A DNA stretch of 64,000 nt from Lantana camara (lineage: Eukaryota; Streptophyta; Magnoliopsida; Lamiales; Verbenaceae). This document shows, piece by piece, positions 23,241-34,731 of this stretch (positions are counted from its first letter, which is position 1; every line of letters starts with the position of its first letter). Location of the stretch: NCBI GenBank assembly GCA_037501455.1, contig CM074855.1, positions 26,375,001 through 26,439,000 of the forward strand, given 5' to 3'. The translations under genes and the position numbers were made by a program. A model generated the notes under the pieces. The model made no database searches. It had not been told where the DNA came from and was given only the letters and a program-made list of their open reading frames with translations.

Positions 23241-25472
23241 TAGACAATCACAGAACTACAACGTAAATGCTAAGAAGAGAAAATGTGAGCATATTGAATA
23301 ATAACGTAACACATAGGATTAGGTCTTTTATCATATGTGGCTCCCACTGTTTTTAGAAGGTCTATAAATCCCAAACGACCTTAGAAGAAACCTGTTTTCT
23401 CAGTGGGTACTAGGATCTCAAGCATTCTTAGTTTTAGACCCACGACCCTTGAGACATCCAAAGGTCTAAGAATCTTTAGGTAGGTACTAGATTGGCAATT
23501 CCATCTCCATGGAATTCCTAGTAATATTTTTGCATCAATGATCTTTCAATCATGGACCCACGACTCGTGAGACATCCATATCTACTTCAGTGTTGAGCGG
23601 GACCCATCAATCATAAGATCTCAATCAAACTTAGTCCGGAACGACCCACGACTCGTGAGACATCGCCCATTCCAAAATGATCAAGAAATATCAATCACCT
23701 AAGGTGATCAATCAAGAAACTAAGATTTAATAGGCTGCACTAATTACCCCATGACTCGTGAGACAACAATTAGCTTACCTACTAACTCTTAAATCCTATT
23801 GATGGAATGCTAGGAATTTTATTACCGTAATAGAATACCTATTTATTCGAAAGTTGCTCAATATTTTAATTAGGGATTTTCTAATTAACTTGAGAGTGGT
23901 CCGGTTTTGACCTCACCAAAATGTACAGTTATCCATTTTTAATTGTCTTGATTAATTCAGTTTCACATAAAATGCATCACAGAAGCAATTAGCAGATAAC
24001 ATGTCCTAGCATGATACTAATATAAGATGATCATGGGTATCCTATCTTATGTGCAATTATGGGAGCCTCTCCATAATTGTTAGTTCTAACATTCATGCCA
24101 CATAAGACAGTTCATATCACATAGGGGTACAAAATTTAATGGAAAACCCTATCTATTACATTAATAGAAACCCTCCTTAACATTTTGAGGGGTCTTCTCT
24201 TATGACCACCGTTCTTCAAGTGGATCCTTCTTGCTCCTTGGATGCTTGTCTCCAAAATGAAAAGAAAAATCCTCACTTCCTAAGTTCTACTCTCTTAACA
24301 TAAGGCAATATGGCTCAATCTTCATAACCATAGACAAATACACGGGGCATACCCCGGCCCAAAAACAATAATAAGGAAAGCCACAAAATAAACACATAAC
24401 AGTACGCACATAAGTAGGGCTCCAACCCCAATTGAAATAACGCAACTATGGGGCTCCGACCCCAATTGAAAACATTCATGTGCATAAATTAAAACATTCA
24501 CAAGACTAACCCATGATCACCTACACTAGCATAAACCACTTGAAATTTAAATTTACCAACTAAATTTAAAATTCCCTTGACTTCAAGTTACAATAACTTA
24601 AGTAATTTGAATATAGTTCACTATTCAAGAATTTTTCAAAACACGAATTTCGGATCATGACAAAACTCAATTAATTTCAAAAATTAAATTTTTGTCAAAA
24701 TATCATTTAAAGTGATATTATTAATTTTCTCGAAAAATTAGAACTTGAATTTAATTCATAAAATCCAAAATTTTATAATTATTTCAAATAAATAATTTTA
24801 TAATTTTAAAATCAAATTTTCGTAACTCGGGATTTTCGAAACTTGGAAAACACGAAACGAAACAGGCCCAGGACAGCCCGCGCGAGCAAGTAGCACCGGG
24901 CACACAGCCCGCGCGGCTGCGCTAAGCAGACAGGGAGAAAACCTGTGCTGCTACGCGCGAGGAATGCGCGATCGTGCTGCGCATGCTACGCAGCTTGGCT
25001 GCGCGTGCCGCACTACAGGCGCGCGGTCTCTCCCGCACGGTGACGGAACATCGTGGGCGACAGCGCTAGGCGCACTTAGGCGCTGCGAGTACGGATGCGC
25101 GGCCTTGGCGTGCTTGGCCGCTGTTGCTCGCGCGGATTACATTAGGGGGGGCCGGCGTGTTACCGCCCCATGAGCGTACGGTTGCACGCAATCCTACGCG
25201 CGGGTGAACCCGTTCCGGTCCTCGTTTCGTAATTTCATAAAATTCCAGTATTCCAATTTTGAATTAAAACAATTCAAAACAAATCCGATTAAAACAACTT
25301 AGAACCAGATTTTTACGAAAACAGTTTTTCAACATTTCTCAAGAAACAATTTTGATCCGACATATTCGCATTTCAAAAAAAAAAAAACCAAGAATACATA
25401 ACATATATCCAAATTCAAGAATTTTCTGTCAAAATTCAAAACTATAAAGATACAATACGAACGTTGCAAGGT
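23241..25472 (-). other. Copia B 5' leader
   Basis: About 2.2 kb between gag remnant and PBS. Like copia A it has four CCCACGACTCGTGAGACATC repeats (23439-23766), AT-rich filler, and a GC-rich island (about 24865-25215). No supported gene. Confidence 0.7.
23439..23766 (-). repeat. Four leader repeats, copia B
   Basis: Copies begin at about 23439, 23557, 23644 and 23748; spacing is 118, 87 and 104 bp, close to copia A (113, 88, 103). Confidence 0.85.
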
Positions 25473-25485
25473 GGCTCTGATACCA
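25473..25485 (-). other. Primer-binding site of copia B
   Basis: Minus-strand TGGTATCAGAGCC, a perfect initiator tRNA-Met complement, two bases inside the 5' LTR. Confidence 0.9.
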
Positions 25486-25487
25486 CT

Positions 25488-25864
25488 TGTTGGGAAACAG
25501 TAGAGTTAAAGCAGCAGAAGTTTAAAAATTTTCCAAAAGCGAATCGTCATCTTGCAATGTTCGTATCGTAATGTTGGGATATCATGAAACTTACAACAAT
25601 TGAAGCTTTCTTGAAACGTATTGAGCCGCCCTCAAACGTTCTTCATGCGGCATGAAAATCCCCGTAGAAATCCTCTAGAGTAATAATCCACACCAACCTA
25701 GATTCAAATCATGTTAGTGAGTATGCTAGTACTATAACATGCGTATTAAAGAAATAAGAAACGAGAAATAGAGAGCAATAGAATTATCCCCAAAATTCCA
25801 TGAAGGTTGGACGTGATCTCAATATCACGTGTAAGTCCTAATTTTCGAACCCCATATCCCTTTC
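25488..25864 (-). repeat. Truncated 5' LTR of copia B
   Basis: 377 bp matching the first 370 or so bases of the LTR at 17692, with a roughly 30-bp deletion near 25665. It ends at CCATATCCCTTT, after which unrelated copia C protease sequence begins. Truncation, not a native LTR end. Confidence 0.85.
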
Positions 25865-26542
25865 TGGTTAGCTTAAACCCCTACAACGAATTACAGATAT
25901 GATTAGTTGAACCCGAGTCCACACACCAGGAATTTGGTGGACTTTCTACTAAACATAATTCTATTAAACAAGATATCGATATACCTTGTCCAGATGGCTT
26001 AGCAGGAAGGCTTGCAAAGTATTTTGGACAATTCCTCTTCCAGTGCCCGTTAACATTTTCCCTTTCCCTTTTTCTTCTGAACCCTTTTCTTGGGATTGAG
26101 AACCTTTCCCTTTCCCTTTTCCACTTATTGGCTTTTGGAGCCGTGGAAGTTGATGCCTGTGCCAGGAGAACAGTTCCCTTAGCTTCATCACTCTCTCTAC
26201 CACTTTAAGTTCGTTCATCAATTCAGGCAAAGAAAAATCCAATTTGCTCATAGAATAATTTTGCCTGAATATGTCGAACGACTTTCGCATAGAGCATAGG
26301 ATCTTATCCTGTTTGCTGAGATCATCAAATTTAGCACCAAGGCTTTCAATTTCGTTCAGGCAAGCCATCATGTTCATAACATGATCCTGAACAGGTGATC
26401 CCTCAGACATCTTGGTAACTAACTGCCTCCGCATCAATTCGAGCCTCTTGGCTGGATTCTGTCCTCCAAACATTTGATGGAGATGATCCATCATGTTCCT
26501 AGCAGTTGGCATCTCGTGCATTTGATGCTTAAGAACATTAGA
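25865..26542 (-). pseudogene. Copia C gag C-terminus and protease start
   Basis: The minus strand reads SNVLKHQMHEMPTARNMMDH at the left edge of J, then a UBN2-type gag body with KLDFSLPELMNELKVVERVM and a Lys/Gly/Ser-rich linker. A frameshift precedes GHWKRNCPKYFASLPAKPSG (half of the CCHC knuckle). Protease then starts with SWCVDSGSTNHICNSL, the D-S-G at about 25909-25923, followed by a stop. It is cut at 25864. Confidence 0.8.
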
Positions 26543-27037
26543 GTTGAGACTCGACAACAACGTTTGGAGCGTCAAACTTTCTACTCGGAGCAAAAGTATG
26601 AATCAAGTTCGGGTTTGGGAAAGAGACCGGTATTTCAAGATGAACCTCAAACCTTCGACCCCGAAGAATTTCTCGATGCTATCAAGAAGCCCCGACTTCC
26701 AACTTTGGATCCGATATGCACTCCACCGGAACCTATTCGATGCTCCTTTTGCAAGAGACTAAACCACACGGAGGAAACTTGTAGGAAGAAGTTGAGAACC
26801 TGTTTCGGATGTGGAGAGATGGGACACAAGGTGAGATTTTACCCTACAAATCCGAATCTGAAGCCCTTGAATATGATGCATCCGAGATCTCCGGAACAAG
26901 CTCAAGCCAATGTGGTGGAAGTCGATGAGGAAGTGAATGTTGAAGTCGAGGCCGAGCCTAATGCCATTGTCGAGGTGCAAGGTACTATAAACATTCATAA
27001 CATTCCATTTCACGCATCGTTTAAATTTGGGGGGTAA
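26543..27037 (+). pseudogene. Gypsy J gag fragment with zinc knuckles
   Basis: The plus-strand frame starting inside gag reads RQQRLERQTFYSEQKYES and then a first CCHC knuckle CSFCKRLNHTEETC. A second knuckle-like CFGCGEMGHKVRFY has lost its last Cys (Tyr instead). An acidic linker (VVEVDEEVNVEVEAEPN) leads to GTINIHNIPFHASF, the start of the gypsy protease. The frame then shifts and stops at 27037 (FKFGG). It corresponds to the gag-protease junction also visible in K at 63060-63350. No pol follows, so J was either non-autonomous or internally deleted. Confidence 0.8.
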
Positions 27038-27560
27038 CCCACCTATTTGTGTACTTGTCTCTTTATACGTGTGCTCTTATTTACGTGTGTCTCTCTTCTT
27101 TCTTTATTACTTACGCGTGTGATTGTTGTTGTTTAGTTTTCTCGTGGAGAGACGGATTTGAGAGTATGAGTGCTTTAGCTCTACGGTAAGTCGAGGGTCG
27201 TGCTTTAATCGAGCTTCCTAGGTGATTCTACAACCGCAAGAAGGTGTGAGTGGTGGAAGTCCGGTGACTACACCATTCATGTAACCCCGAGCTCTTGAGC
27301 TAGCTTGAAATGAATTAAATGGTGGGTGATGAATCTCTTTTGACCCTCTCACCGTGCGAGACAAATCGAGCTGCTCCTAGCCGGATTCAAGTCGTGAATG
27401 AGCTTTTCAACAATACCTTGGAGATAGCAAACCCCTTGTGCTTGAAGACCTTTCCGAGCTAATCCTTGTCGGGATGTCATGAACCTCGAACTGGGATGAA
27501 TACGGGAAGTTGCTCTTGCTAGAAACTTGAGCGAAGAGGACCTGAGGACAGGTCCTTTTT
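27038..27560 (+). other. Gypsy J 3' internal region without pol
   Basis: About 520 bp between the gag remnant and the PPT. No RT, RNase H or integrase motif is seen in any frame. The final SEEDLRTGPF just before the PPT may be the tail of a pol frame. It suggests deletion of several kilobases of pol. Confidence 0.5.
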
Positions 27561-27572
27561 AAGGGGGAGAGG
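27561..27572 (+). other. Polypurine tract of gypsy J
   Basis: AAGGGGGAGAGG directly precedes the LTR start TGTAACATCCCG. Confidence 0.8.
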
Positions 27573-29200
27573 TTGTAACATCCCGATTCTCCGGCTTTCC
27601 AGGTACGAAAGTCACGGGTATGCTAAGTGCGCATTTAATTATTTAAGCATGCAAAAATATGAATTATTTGGAATATTTGAATAATTGAAATAAGTGTTTA
27701 GTTTGAAACTTTAAACGTTTAAATCCTTTTCTAATCATTTTCGATTCGTTTAACTCCGTTTTCAATTCCGATTTTTGTGAAATTTTGGTATGCGTGATAT
27801 ATGTGAGTTATGAATGTGTTTGCATGCTCGTTTTAAGTTTTCGTGTTCGTTTATCGAGGTTATAAACCTTTGGTATTTGACGAGGGACATGAGGGCCTAA
27901 CTAGTTTTTGCGTGCCTCTTGTTCCGGAGGCCATAACTTGAGCTAGGGAATTCGGATTCGAATTCCGGAAGATGCGTTGGACTCATAACGAAGAGATGAA
28001 TCCAAGGAACCTAATTTGGTATTTTTCTAAGCTCATTTGGACCCTCGTTTTTCGACCGGAACGTACAGCTTGCGCTAAAGCCACCTTCTTTGGCTAGTCA
28101 TGTACTTGTGGGGCCAATTTAACTCAACCTAAGCCTAACCCTTGATGTCTTGACTTGAGTTAAGTCTCTCTCTCTCCCTTATCAGCTGAAAACCGAGCCA
28201 AACCCCCTAATTTTGTGCTGCAACTGATCGAGAGAGAAGAGGAGAGGAGAAGAGAACTTTGCCCCTTTTGTGGATTTTGAGCTCAAATCATCATCTTTCT
28301 TCTCCAAATTTTCAAGGTATGTATATTTTTGTATTCTCTACCCTTTTATACAAGTTTTGATCCATTTAATACTTGTTTTGCATCAGATTTTATTAGGGTT
28401 TGGGTAGGAGCATGAATAGGGACTTTTGGGGATTTTTGCTCTTATGAGTTAGCTTGCTTTATGGCTGATTTCCTTGCTTTTAAATGATTATATGAGCTTG
28501 TTTATTGTCCTATTTGTTTCCTAATTGATATTATATGATTTTAGGATGATTTTCTCTTTAGACCCTTTGATGAAATTATGAGATATAGAGCTCCAAACAT
28601 AGTGATCAAAACTGCCTCCCCTGTTTTGGACTGCTGTGTGGAATTATGCTTTGTTGCTTGATCAAATGACCTTATTTTCGTGTGAATTTGCATGGATATG
28701 ATGTAAACTCATTGCTCTATATGTTATCATTCATGTTGCAAGCCTTTGGATCCATTTTAAGCCCCAAAACCGAAGTACATGACCTGTTCTTATGCATGAT
28801 CCATCACAGACCTGCTGCTGTTGCATTTTTGTGGTTCGTTGGTCATTCTAATGTGCTTCAATTCGTGCCATTTTGCATATATGTGATGTATATTAGTTTT
28901 TTAGTATGTTAGCATGCATTCCCCAAGGTTTTAGATCCAAATTCAGCCCCTAAGTACTTGATGTTGGCATGATCGAACTCATATGTGCGGTTTTGACGCC
29001 CCAGACTTGCTGCATGGATTCGGTGCTCTTAACGTGTGATTTGTCCTTTGAATTCTAAATGAAATATGCTCCTAACATGCTAAATATATTGTATATCAAG
29101 TTTCATAAGATTTGGAGTTAATTTGGTATGCTTTTGGACTGATTTTGTATAAGGTTTGTTTCGCCGGTAAACTTTGTTTGCGTTTTTGGGTCTGTACCGT

Positions 29201-29322
29201 GACACCCCCGTGTCTCATTTACCTTGAAATGTGAGACACCCCCGTGTCATGCCCTTTTTTCAGGTCTGTACTGACACACCCCCGTGTCTCAGTCTAGTTA
29301 AGTTGAGGGACACCCCCGTGTC
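29201..29322 (+). repeat. Four GACACCCCCGTGTC palindromes in LTR J
   Basis: Copies at 29201-29214, 29235-29248, 29273-29288 and 29309-29322, spaced about 34-39 bp. The last copy extends to GGGACACCCCCGTGTCCC. Arms pair; the core is CCCCC. Confidence 0.9.
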
Positions 29323-30617
29323 CCTCCCCCTGCGCAGCTCTTGTTGTTTCCTTTTCGGTTTTTGATTGTTTCACCTCTTTTAATGCCTTTATCTTTGTTT
29401 GTGTTGAACTATGAACTTGTTGTATTATGTGTTAGGAGTCTTGTGGTTCAATTTCATAACATTTGGATGAGATTTAGGCATGCTTTTGCTGAATGCCGTT
29501 TATGTGCGTTTTTATGTCATTTGTGATTTCCGTAACCCTTTTCCCCTATCATATGAACTCCGATGGATCTGAAATTTGATATGCTATGTTTTTGTAATAT
29601 TATGAAACATGTGTTAAAGTTTCATTAAGTTTCGAACCCGTTTGATATGTTTTTTATTTTTAATTTTTGTAAATGCTTCTAAGTGTTAATGTGTGGTATA
29701 TGCATGTACTTCCGTAGACTCGTTGGTGTATCATATGACTTCTTCTTATTTTCAAACTTTGGAAATGTGTTATGTTAGGTAATATGATGTATGTAGTAGA
29801 GTTTTGTGAAAGATTGAATATGTTTGAATGTGTGTTGAACTTAATTTGCTTTAATGCTCTTATTTGCCTAAATGTCGGATCTTGTGCTTTGAATTTGCAT
29901 CGTATGCACCCATATGCATTAGCCGAGCGTCTCTGTGGTCTCTTTTGAGTCTAAGTTTGTTTTTCGTGTTTGACTTGTTCAGAGGAGTCTCCCGTTCGTG
30001 ACGTGGTTGCTTCATAGGCTTTGTTTTGGTCCCGTTTGCCCGGTTCGTCGGTGAAAGGTGAGGTTAGGTTATAGTTATACCCTAATGATATGTGCCCTAT
30101 ATGTTTGCATGTGAGATAAGCCTTTGTATATGTAATGCGTGTGAGTATGATTATGCGATGTATGATATGCTTTACGCTTATGCTTTTTGCTATGCTTTGT
30201 GATATGGGATAGGTCGCGGACCTAGTTACGCTCTGATTATGGTAAGATTCTGCTTCCGTTATGTCTGTGTGCGTGATATGCTCCGGGACGGCTTATTTTA
30301 GGTCGATGGAGGTTCTGATATGATAAGTTCTGACGGCTTATTTTAGGTCGACGGATGATGTGTGTGTGCGGTTGGGTTATGTCCGTTTTTCGTTATGTTT
30401 AGTTATTTAAGAAATAGTTCGTGAAACGGGAGTGGATTCTTAATTAATAAAATTTGGTTGTTTTGGCCTTCGGCCTAACTCTTTTATTCCCTATACTTAG
30501 TATCACGTGTGAAAATGATATTGGATTGCAAAAACCACGCCCCGGTTCATGGACTCCCGCCTATGTTATGTGCTGTGCTCCGTATACGTATGTAGTGTGC
30601 GTGTGTAACCCCTCGCT

Positions 30618-30631
30618 CAGTCTTTGGACTG
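30618..30631 (+). other. Conserved LTR stem-loop (gypsy J)
   Basis: CAGTC-TTTG-GACTG, followed by a pyrimidine tract and TTTGCAG|G at 30654-30661. The same layout occurs in five other LTRs in the window. Confidence 0.7.
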
Positions 30632-31078
30632 ACCCCTCCCTTTATGTTTTTAGTTTGCAGGTTCTGGTCCATTGGTTCGAGCTAGGCGGTTTTGGTTTGC
30701 TTTCCTTGGAGTCTTGTCGGTCTAGAGAAGTCTGCATTTTGTATTTAGACCATGTTGCATCTGTATGTTTGAAGCTGTAATATGAGTGATGAATTATATT
30801 TGTTACTTTGAGTCCCGTTTTGGAAGCTCGTGTGTAATCTGAGTTAAGTGGTTTGTAACCTTAATACTTTGCTCTGTTTAGTTTGTCTTATGCTTCCGCT
30901 GGGTTTTATTTTTTTTTGTTTTTTGCACTCTGTTTGAGGGTTTAGGCCGCCTAGCTTAGGAAGGTCTTTTGTTTGTCACCCGCTCGCTAGTGCTTGGTAC
31001 GTGTGCGAATTCCCTGTTTCGTTACACGTGTCGGGTCCTAGTGCGGGGGATGTGGCGCCCTACGCTCGGGGTGTTACA

Positions 31079-31309
31079 TGCCAGGATATAAGACCTAGCC
31101 AAATCATTGGACTTGATCCAATTGGCATAAGCATTTCTCATATCCTGATTGGCCGTAGTTTCCGGTACCCCCGGATAAGGTTCAGTGAGCACTTGTTTCA
31201 GATTCTCGTGACCAAACACGATGTCAAGATTCATTTTCCAGTTAGCATAGTTAGACCCTTCAAGCCTATTTTCCTTTAGGATTGATTCAAGCGGGCTAGC
31301 GGTCGTCAT
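31079..31309 (-). pseudogene. Copia C gag N-terminus
   Basis: Minus-strand ATG at 31309 gives MTTASPLESILKENRLEGSN, then YANWKMNLDIVFGH and LARSYILAC, where gypsy J interrupts. This is the DUF4219/UBN2 head of copia gag. It resumes at 26542. An upstream in-frame extension to 31504 lies in the leader and lacks family resemblance, so the ATG at 31309 is preferred. Confidence 0.85.
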
Positions 31310-32419
31310 TGTTTTAAAACTGAAATATTTTAAAATAGTGCAAGTTATGATCTTGTATTTTATTTCTTTTACGTCTAACCAATAAATGAAATCCACGTAA
31401 GCAATTTTTGGTTTACGCAATGGTGACTTATCTAACCACAGTTGACTCCCCGGAAGCGAGGTCGAAAACCGCTTAGAAAAGCAAGAATTAGTCTTAATTA
31501 ACATGTTATTTAGGTAACTCTTACCAAACTATGTTAATCCACCACTTCAACCTTTGACCTCTAAGTAAATGTAACATAGTTCCGAAGGGAGGTTACTACA
31601 TTACTTAGTCAAGCGTACACCATTACCTAGAAATTCGTACGAGTAGATCAAGCACTCCACGGAGGCATGGTCGAGTTGACTTTCCTCGTACTTCATTCTA
31701 TCCGTAGAAGTCTAATCTTGTATACCGCGAATACATACCCGCCGAAGGGAGTAGTATATATCCACTATACTATAGACGGGTAATGGAGGTCGTGAGAATC
31801 CAACTCTTTTCATCTCGCTCCCAGTTGAATTTTTTAAGATTTGTGCATTATGTCTGATTATTATATAATCACTTTGGCATCTTATAATTATTTGGAAGTA
31901 ATTAATCGAATTAATATGCTTCCACTAGGATATTTAAATAATCCTAATAACATTTTAAGGCATTAATAACTATTCATTAATTAAGCCAAAAAATATTAAT
32001 CCAATTATGCATCGTGCTTAATCTCTGTCAAATATTATTTATCTAATCATATTAAATAAATCATGCATAATTGATACAATATAATATCTCATATTATCAT
32101 GCCATTTTTAAAATTAAAAGCATGCTTGCGAATAATTATCACATAATTATCACGCTTTAAAGTTTTAATGGCCCCAAGTAAATATGTTGTAAATTATCAC
32201 ATAATTTAAATCATATTTATTGATTCGTCAATTACCAGGAAGACAATTGAATTGTTTCCCAGAAAATTACCATTCCACGCAAATTCCCAAGAAAGACTGG
32301 AGGGGTCACAATGGTCCCACTTAAAAACCAGCCTCCTCTGACAGAATTTACGTGCACAGTATCAGATTTAAAATTATGCATCTTATGCTTTACCAATGTG
32401 AGTATATAGTCAGAGCCCC
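31310..32419 (-). other. Copia C 5' leader
   Basis: About 1.1 kb of AT-rich sequence between gag and PBS with no supported gene. It has none of the CCCACGACTCG repeats of A and B, which agrees with a different family. Confidence 0.7.
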
Positions 32420-32431
32420 GCTCTGATACCA
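32420..32431 (-). other. Primer-binding site of copia C
   Basis: Minus-strand TGGTATCAGAGC, a perfect match to the initiator tRNA-Met complement, two bases from the LTR. Confidence 0.9.
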
Positions 32432-32433
32432 GT

Positions 32434-34731
32434 TGCTGGGTGGCGGGCCCGAGACAGAGTGATGGTATAGCGTAATATTTAAAAAAATTCGTCATAACCT
32501 CGTTATCAAAATATTTCTAAAATATTTTAATAAGCAGCGGAATAAATCGGGCAGCATAACTCTAATATATACAGACATCGATAACATAATTTTAAATCAT
32601 ATAGCATATAATCACAATATGCAAGTATTAATTACGACAGTATAACTGTGTTACCGTACTGCAAAAATTGGCTATCAATGAAACTTTTCCAACACCTCGA
32701 TATTTTCTCGTGAAACCGGCAGAGCTTCCCCGTAATATCCCCGATTAAGATTTTGGAGTGTGGGCTCCAGTAGTATTTCGCTAAATACTTTGAGAAAATA
32801 TTTTCTAGAAACCCACATTTTTTTCTAAAACTAGAAAATCCCTATTTTCTAATAATTAAGTGGATTATATATTAATTATATAACCACCTAATTAAATATA
32901 ATTAATCCTTAATTTAGGATTAATTATTTCTAGAGAGAGAGAACATGCCGAGAGGGCAATTTAAGAGTGAGAAAATGAATTCCAAATCTAATGATTTCAA
33001 ATGAAATATTCAGCCCCTATTTACAGTTGAAATATAAGGACACCGGGGGTATTTTTCATGTTTTGCCTTGAACTCCAAGTTCACTGCCCAATCCAAGACC
33101 GCCATCTAGTAGCTTTGCCTCCAAGGATTGCAACGCCGCCGGGTACGCGCCCAGCAGAGGTCTGACGCGCCGCCCATGTGGCGGCTGTGTGCTTAGCGCG
33201 TGTGACATGCACGCTGCAACAGACAGCTGCCACGTGTCCGGCCCGGCCCAGTCCGACCATGGTTCGACTCCCAGACCGGTTCACCAATGAACCGGTCGGT
33301 TCAACTTAGGCTGTAAGCAACGACACGTGTCGTAATCTCATTCGCCCACGTGTTCGGATCCGGTTCGGTCCTATCAAGGTAAGGTCCCACCCTACCCTTT
33401 TGACCCGATTCAAACCGCTTTGACTTGGAGCATCCAACCCGTTGACCGACCCATTTCCAAAACAGATTTGGGCCTTTCGTTGCGCGCTGACAAGGCGCAA
33501 TCTCAGCCGCACACGCGGCTCCAGTCAGTGCCACTTGGCGTCTGACACGCTGACATGGCGTGACACCTCAGCTGCCACGTCAGCACCCCGACACGTCATC
33601 AAAAAGCTTTTTTTTCTTTTTCTTTTTTTTTTGAAAATTTTATTTTCGCCAAAATAAAATTTCGGGCATTTTCAACTCTTTGGAATTTAATTTATTTTCT
33701 CAAAATAAATCCCTTGGCTATTTTCAAACACTTTGAAAATTCATTTCTCTCTCTCCTTTTAATATTTTCTCTTTGATCTTCGTTGGGCCTTGTGGGGGGA
33801 CCTGCAGGACTAATTTATTTTAGCTCCAAACGGGTCAATCTATTATCATCCCATGATAATAATTGATTACCGTTTAACCATATTTAATTCCACTAAATAA
33901 ATATTGTTGAACTCTAAAATTAATTTAATTATTCATGAATTTCTCGATCTAGAATAATTTTGCATTTTACTCCTCTATACAGATATCCATGAAAAATAAA
34001 TCAATGCTATTAACATTTATTTTTCACTTCCAATCTGAAATTCTTGATTCGCCTTAAGTTCAAATTCTCTGTATGTGAAACACATTCAATATACAACATC
34101 GGTAACACACACACGAAGTACTTTGGCCAAAGTTTTAATTTGAACTTTTTGCAAACCTATTTCAGGGATATCTTTTAACCTTCCAGCAAGGCTACAGATT
34201 CCTTGATCAGTATTACTCTAGCACATTTCATGCAATCACCGAACATACAAAGTATTTTGGCCACCTGTTATCGAGACCTCACTTCTGAGTGTATCACAGT
34301 GATTAACACTATATACCTAAAGTAGAAACACTGTCAGGATTAAGAGTCTAATGCTTCCGAGATTTTTTTTTTTTTAGATAGCAATATAAAATAAACAATC
34401 TCAGTGGTCCAGTTCGATGTTTCCAATCTCATTGAAAATCATCAATGTGTTATAATCGGAAACTCCATTTCCCTATGATGAAAGACTAATCATCTTATAT
34501 AACACATTATACTCTTGATAAGAACATTTCTTATCATATCGACTAGAACTTTAATGACACGTGATTTCTGGTATTTAAAGTCTTTTCCTATGAAACACAT
34601 TTCATATAAAAATACCATCATACGTCATTAATTATTAAATTTGTAAAATACTCATAACTTGCTGTAATTTCAGTTTTATTAATCCAAAATATTTACAACA
34701 TAATTGGATTTTCAGGGCGTTAATCCCAACA
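32434..34731 (-). repeat. 5' LTR of copia C
   Basis: 2298 bp, TGCTGGG..CCCAACA on the plus strand. A plus-oriented solo copy (C') occurs at 43796-49140. It has a GC-rich block (about 33080-33600) with CCGGTTCGGTC-like and ACACGTGTC motifs. The TATA box is damaged here (TGTAAATAG on minus, about 33016-33024) but intact in C' (TATAAATAA). It is directly followed by CCAAA of copia D gag, the expected but unpaired TSD. Confidence 0.88.

Larger units (their letters stand above)
17692..25864 (-). mobile_element. Decayed copia element B, 5' LTR truncated
   Basis: Same family group as copia A. Order on the minus strand: truncated 5' LTR (25864-25488), PBS, leader with four conserved repeats, ruined gag-pol, PPT and complete 3' LTR (19846-17692). 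The 5' LTR is cut at about 25864, where sequence switches abruptly to copia C. The coding part has so many stops and gaps that only patches align to A. B is therefore older than A or decays faster. Confidence 0.85.
28317..30660 (+). other. Predicted LTR-internal intron (gypsy J)
   Basis: Donor TTCAAG|GTATGTATA after a CT-rich leader, acceptor TTTTTAGTTTGCAG|G after a pyrimidine tract. Length 2344 bp, enclosing the palindromes. Splice sites are seen as consensus matches; splicing is inferred. Confidence 0.45.
26543..31078 (+). mobile_element. 5'-truncated gypsy element J in copia C gag
   Basis: Contains a gag C-terminal piece, a pol-less spacer, PPT and a complete 3' LTR (27574-31078). There is no 5' LTR, PBS, RT or integrase. 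Copia C gag resumes on the left almost at the codon where it stops on the right (ILAC | SNVLKHQ), so J replaces nearly nothing, yet the 5-bp flanks (TTAGA and TGCCA) do not match as a TSD. Confidence 0.8.
27574..31078 (+). repeat. 3' LTR of gypsy J (3.5 kb)
   Basis: TGTAACATCCCG..GGGGTGTTACA, 3505 bp. It contains four GACACCCCCGTGTC palindromes (29201-29322), a duplicated GACGGCTTATTTTAGGTCG (30292-30352), the conserved CAGTC-TTTG-GACTG stem-loop (30618-30631), and a donor-acceptor pair predicting a 2.3-kb intron (28317-30660). Start and end motifs match the LTRs of H, K and M, supporting a Tekay-type gypsy lineage. Confidence 0.85.
25865..34731 (-). mobile_element. Copia element C, 3' part deleted, split by gypsy J
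   Basis: Minus-strand element with 5' LTR (34731-32434), PBS (32420-32431), leader, gag N-terminus (31309-31079), then gypsy J, then gag C-terminus and the start of protease (26542-25865). Integrase, RT and the 3' LTR are missing, cut off at the B junction. C is inserted near the start of the gag of copia D. It is a different copia family from A, B and D: the protease has D-S-G and the LTR ends are TGTTGGG..CCAGCA. Confidence 0.85.

Noticed and set aside
24964..25173. 69-aa frame in the GC-rich island of copia B
   Set aside because: Same reasoning as for A; composition artefact in the leader.
31310..31504. N-terminal extension of copia C gag
   Set aside because: The frame is open upstream but the extra residues do not resemble gag. 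The family usually starts close to MTTASPLES.
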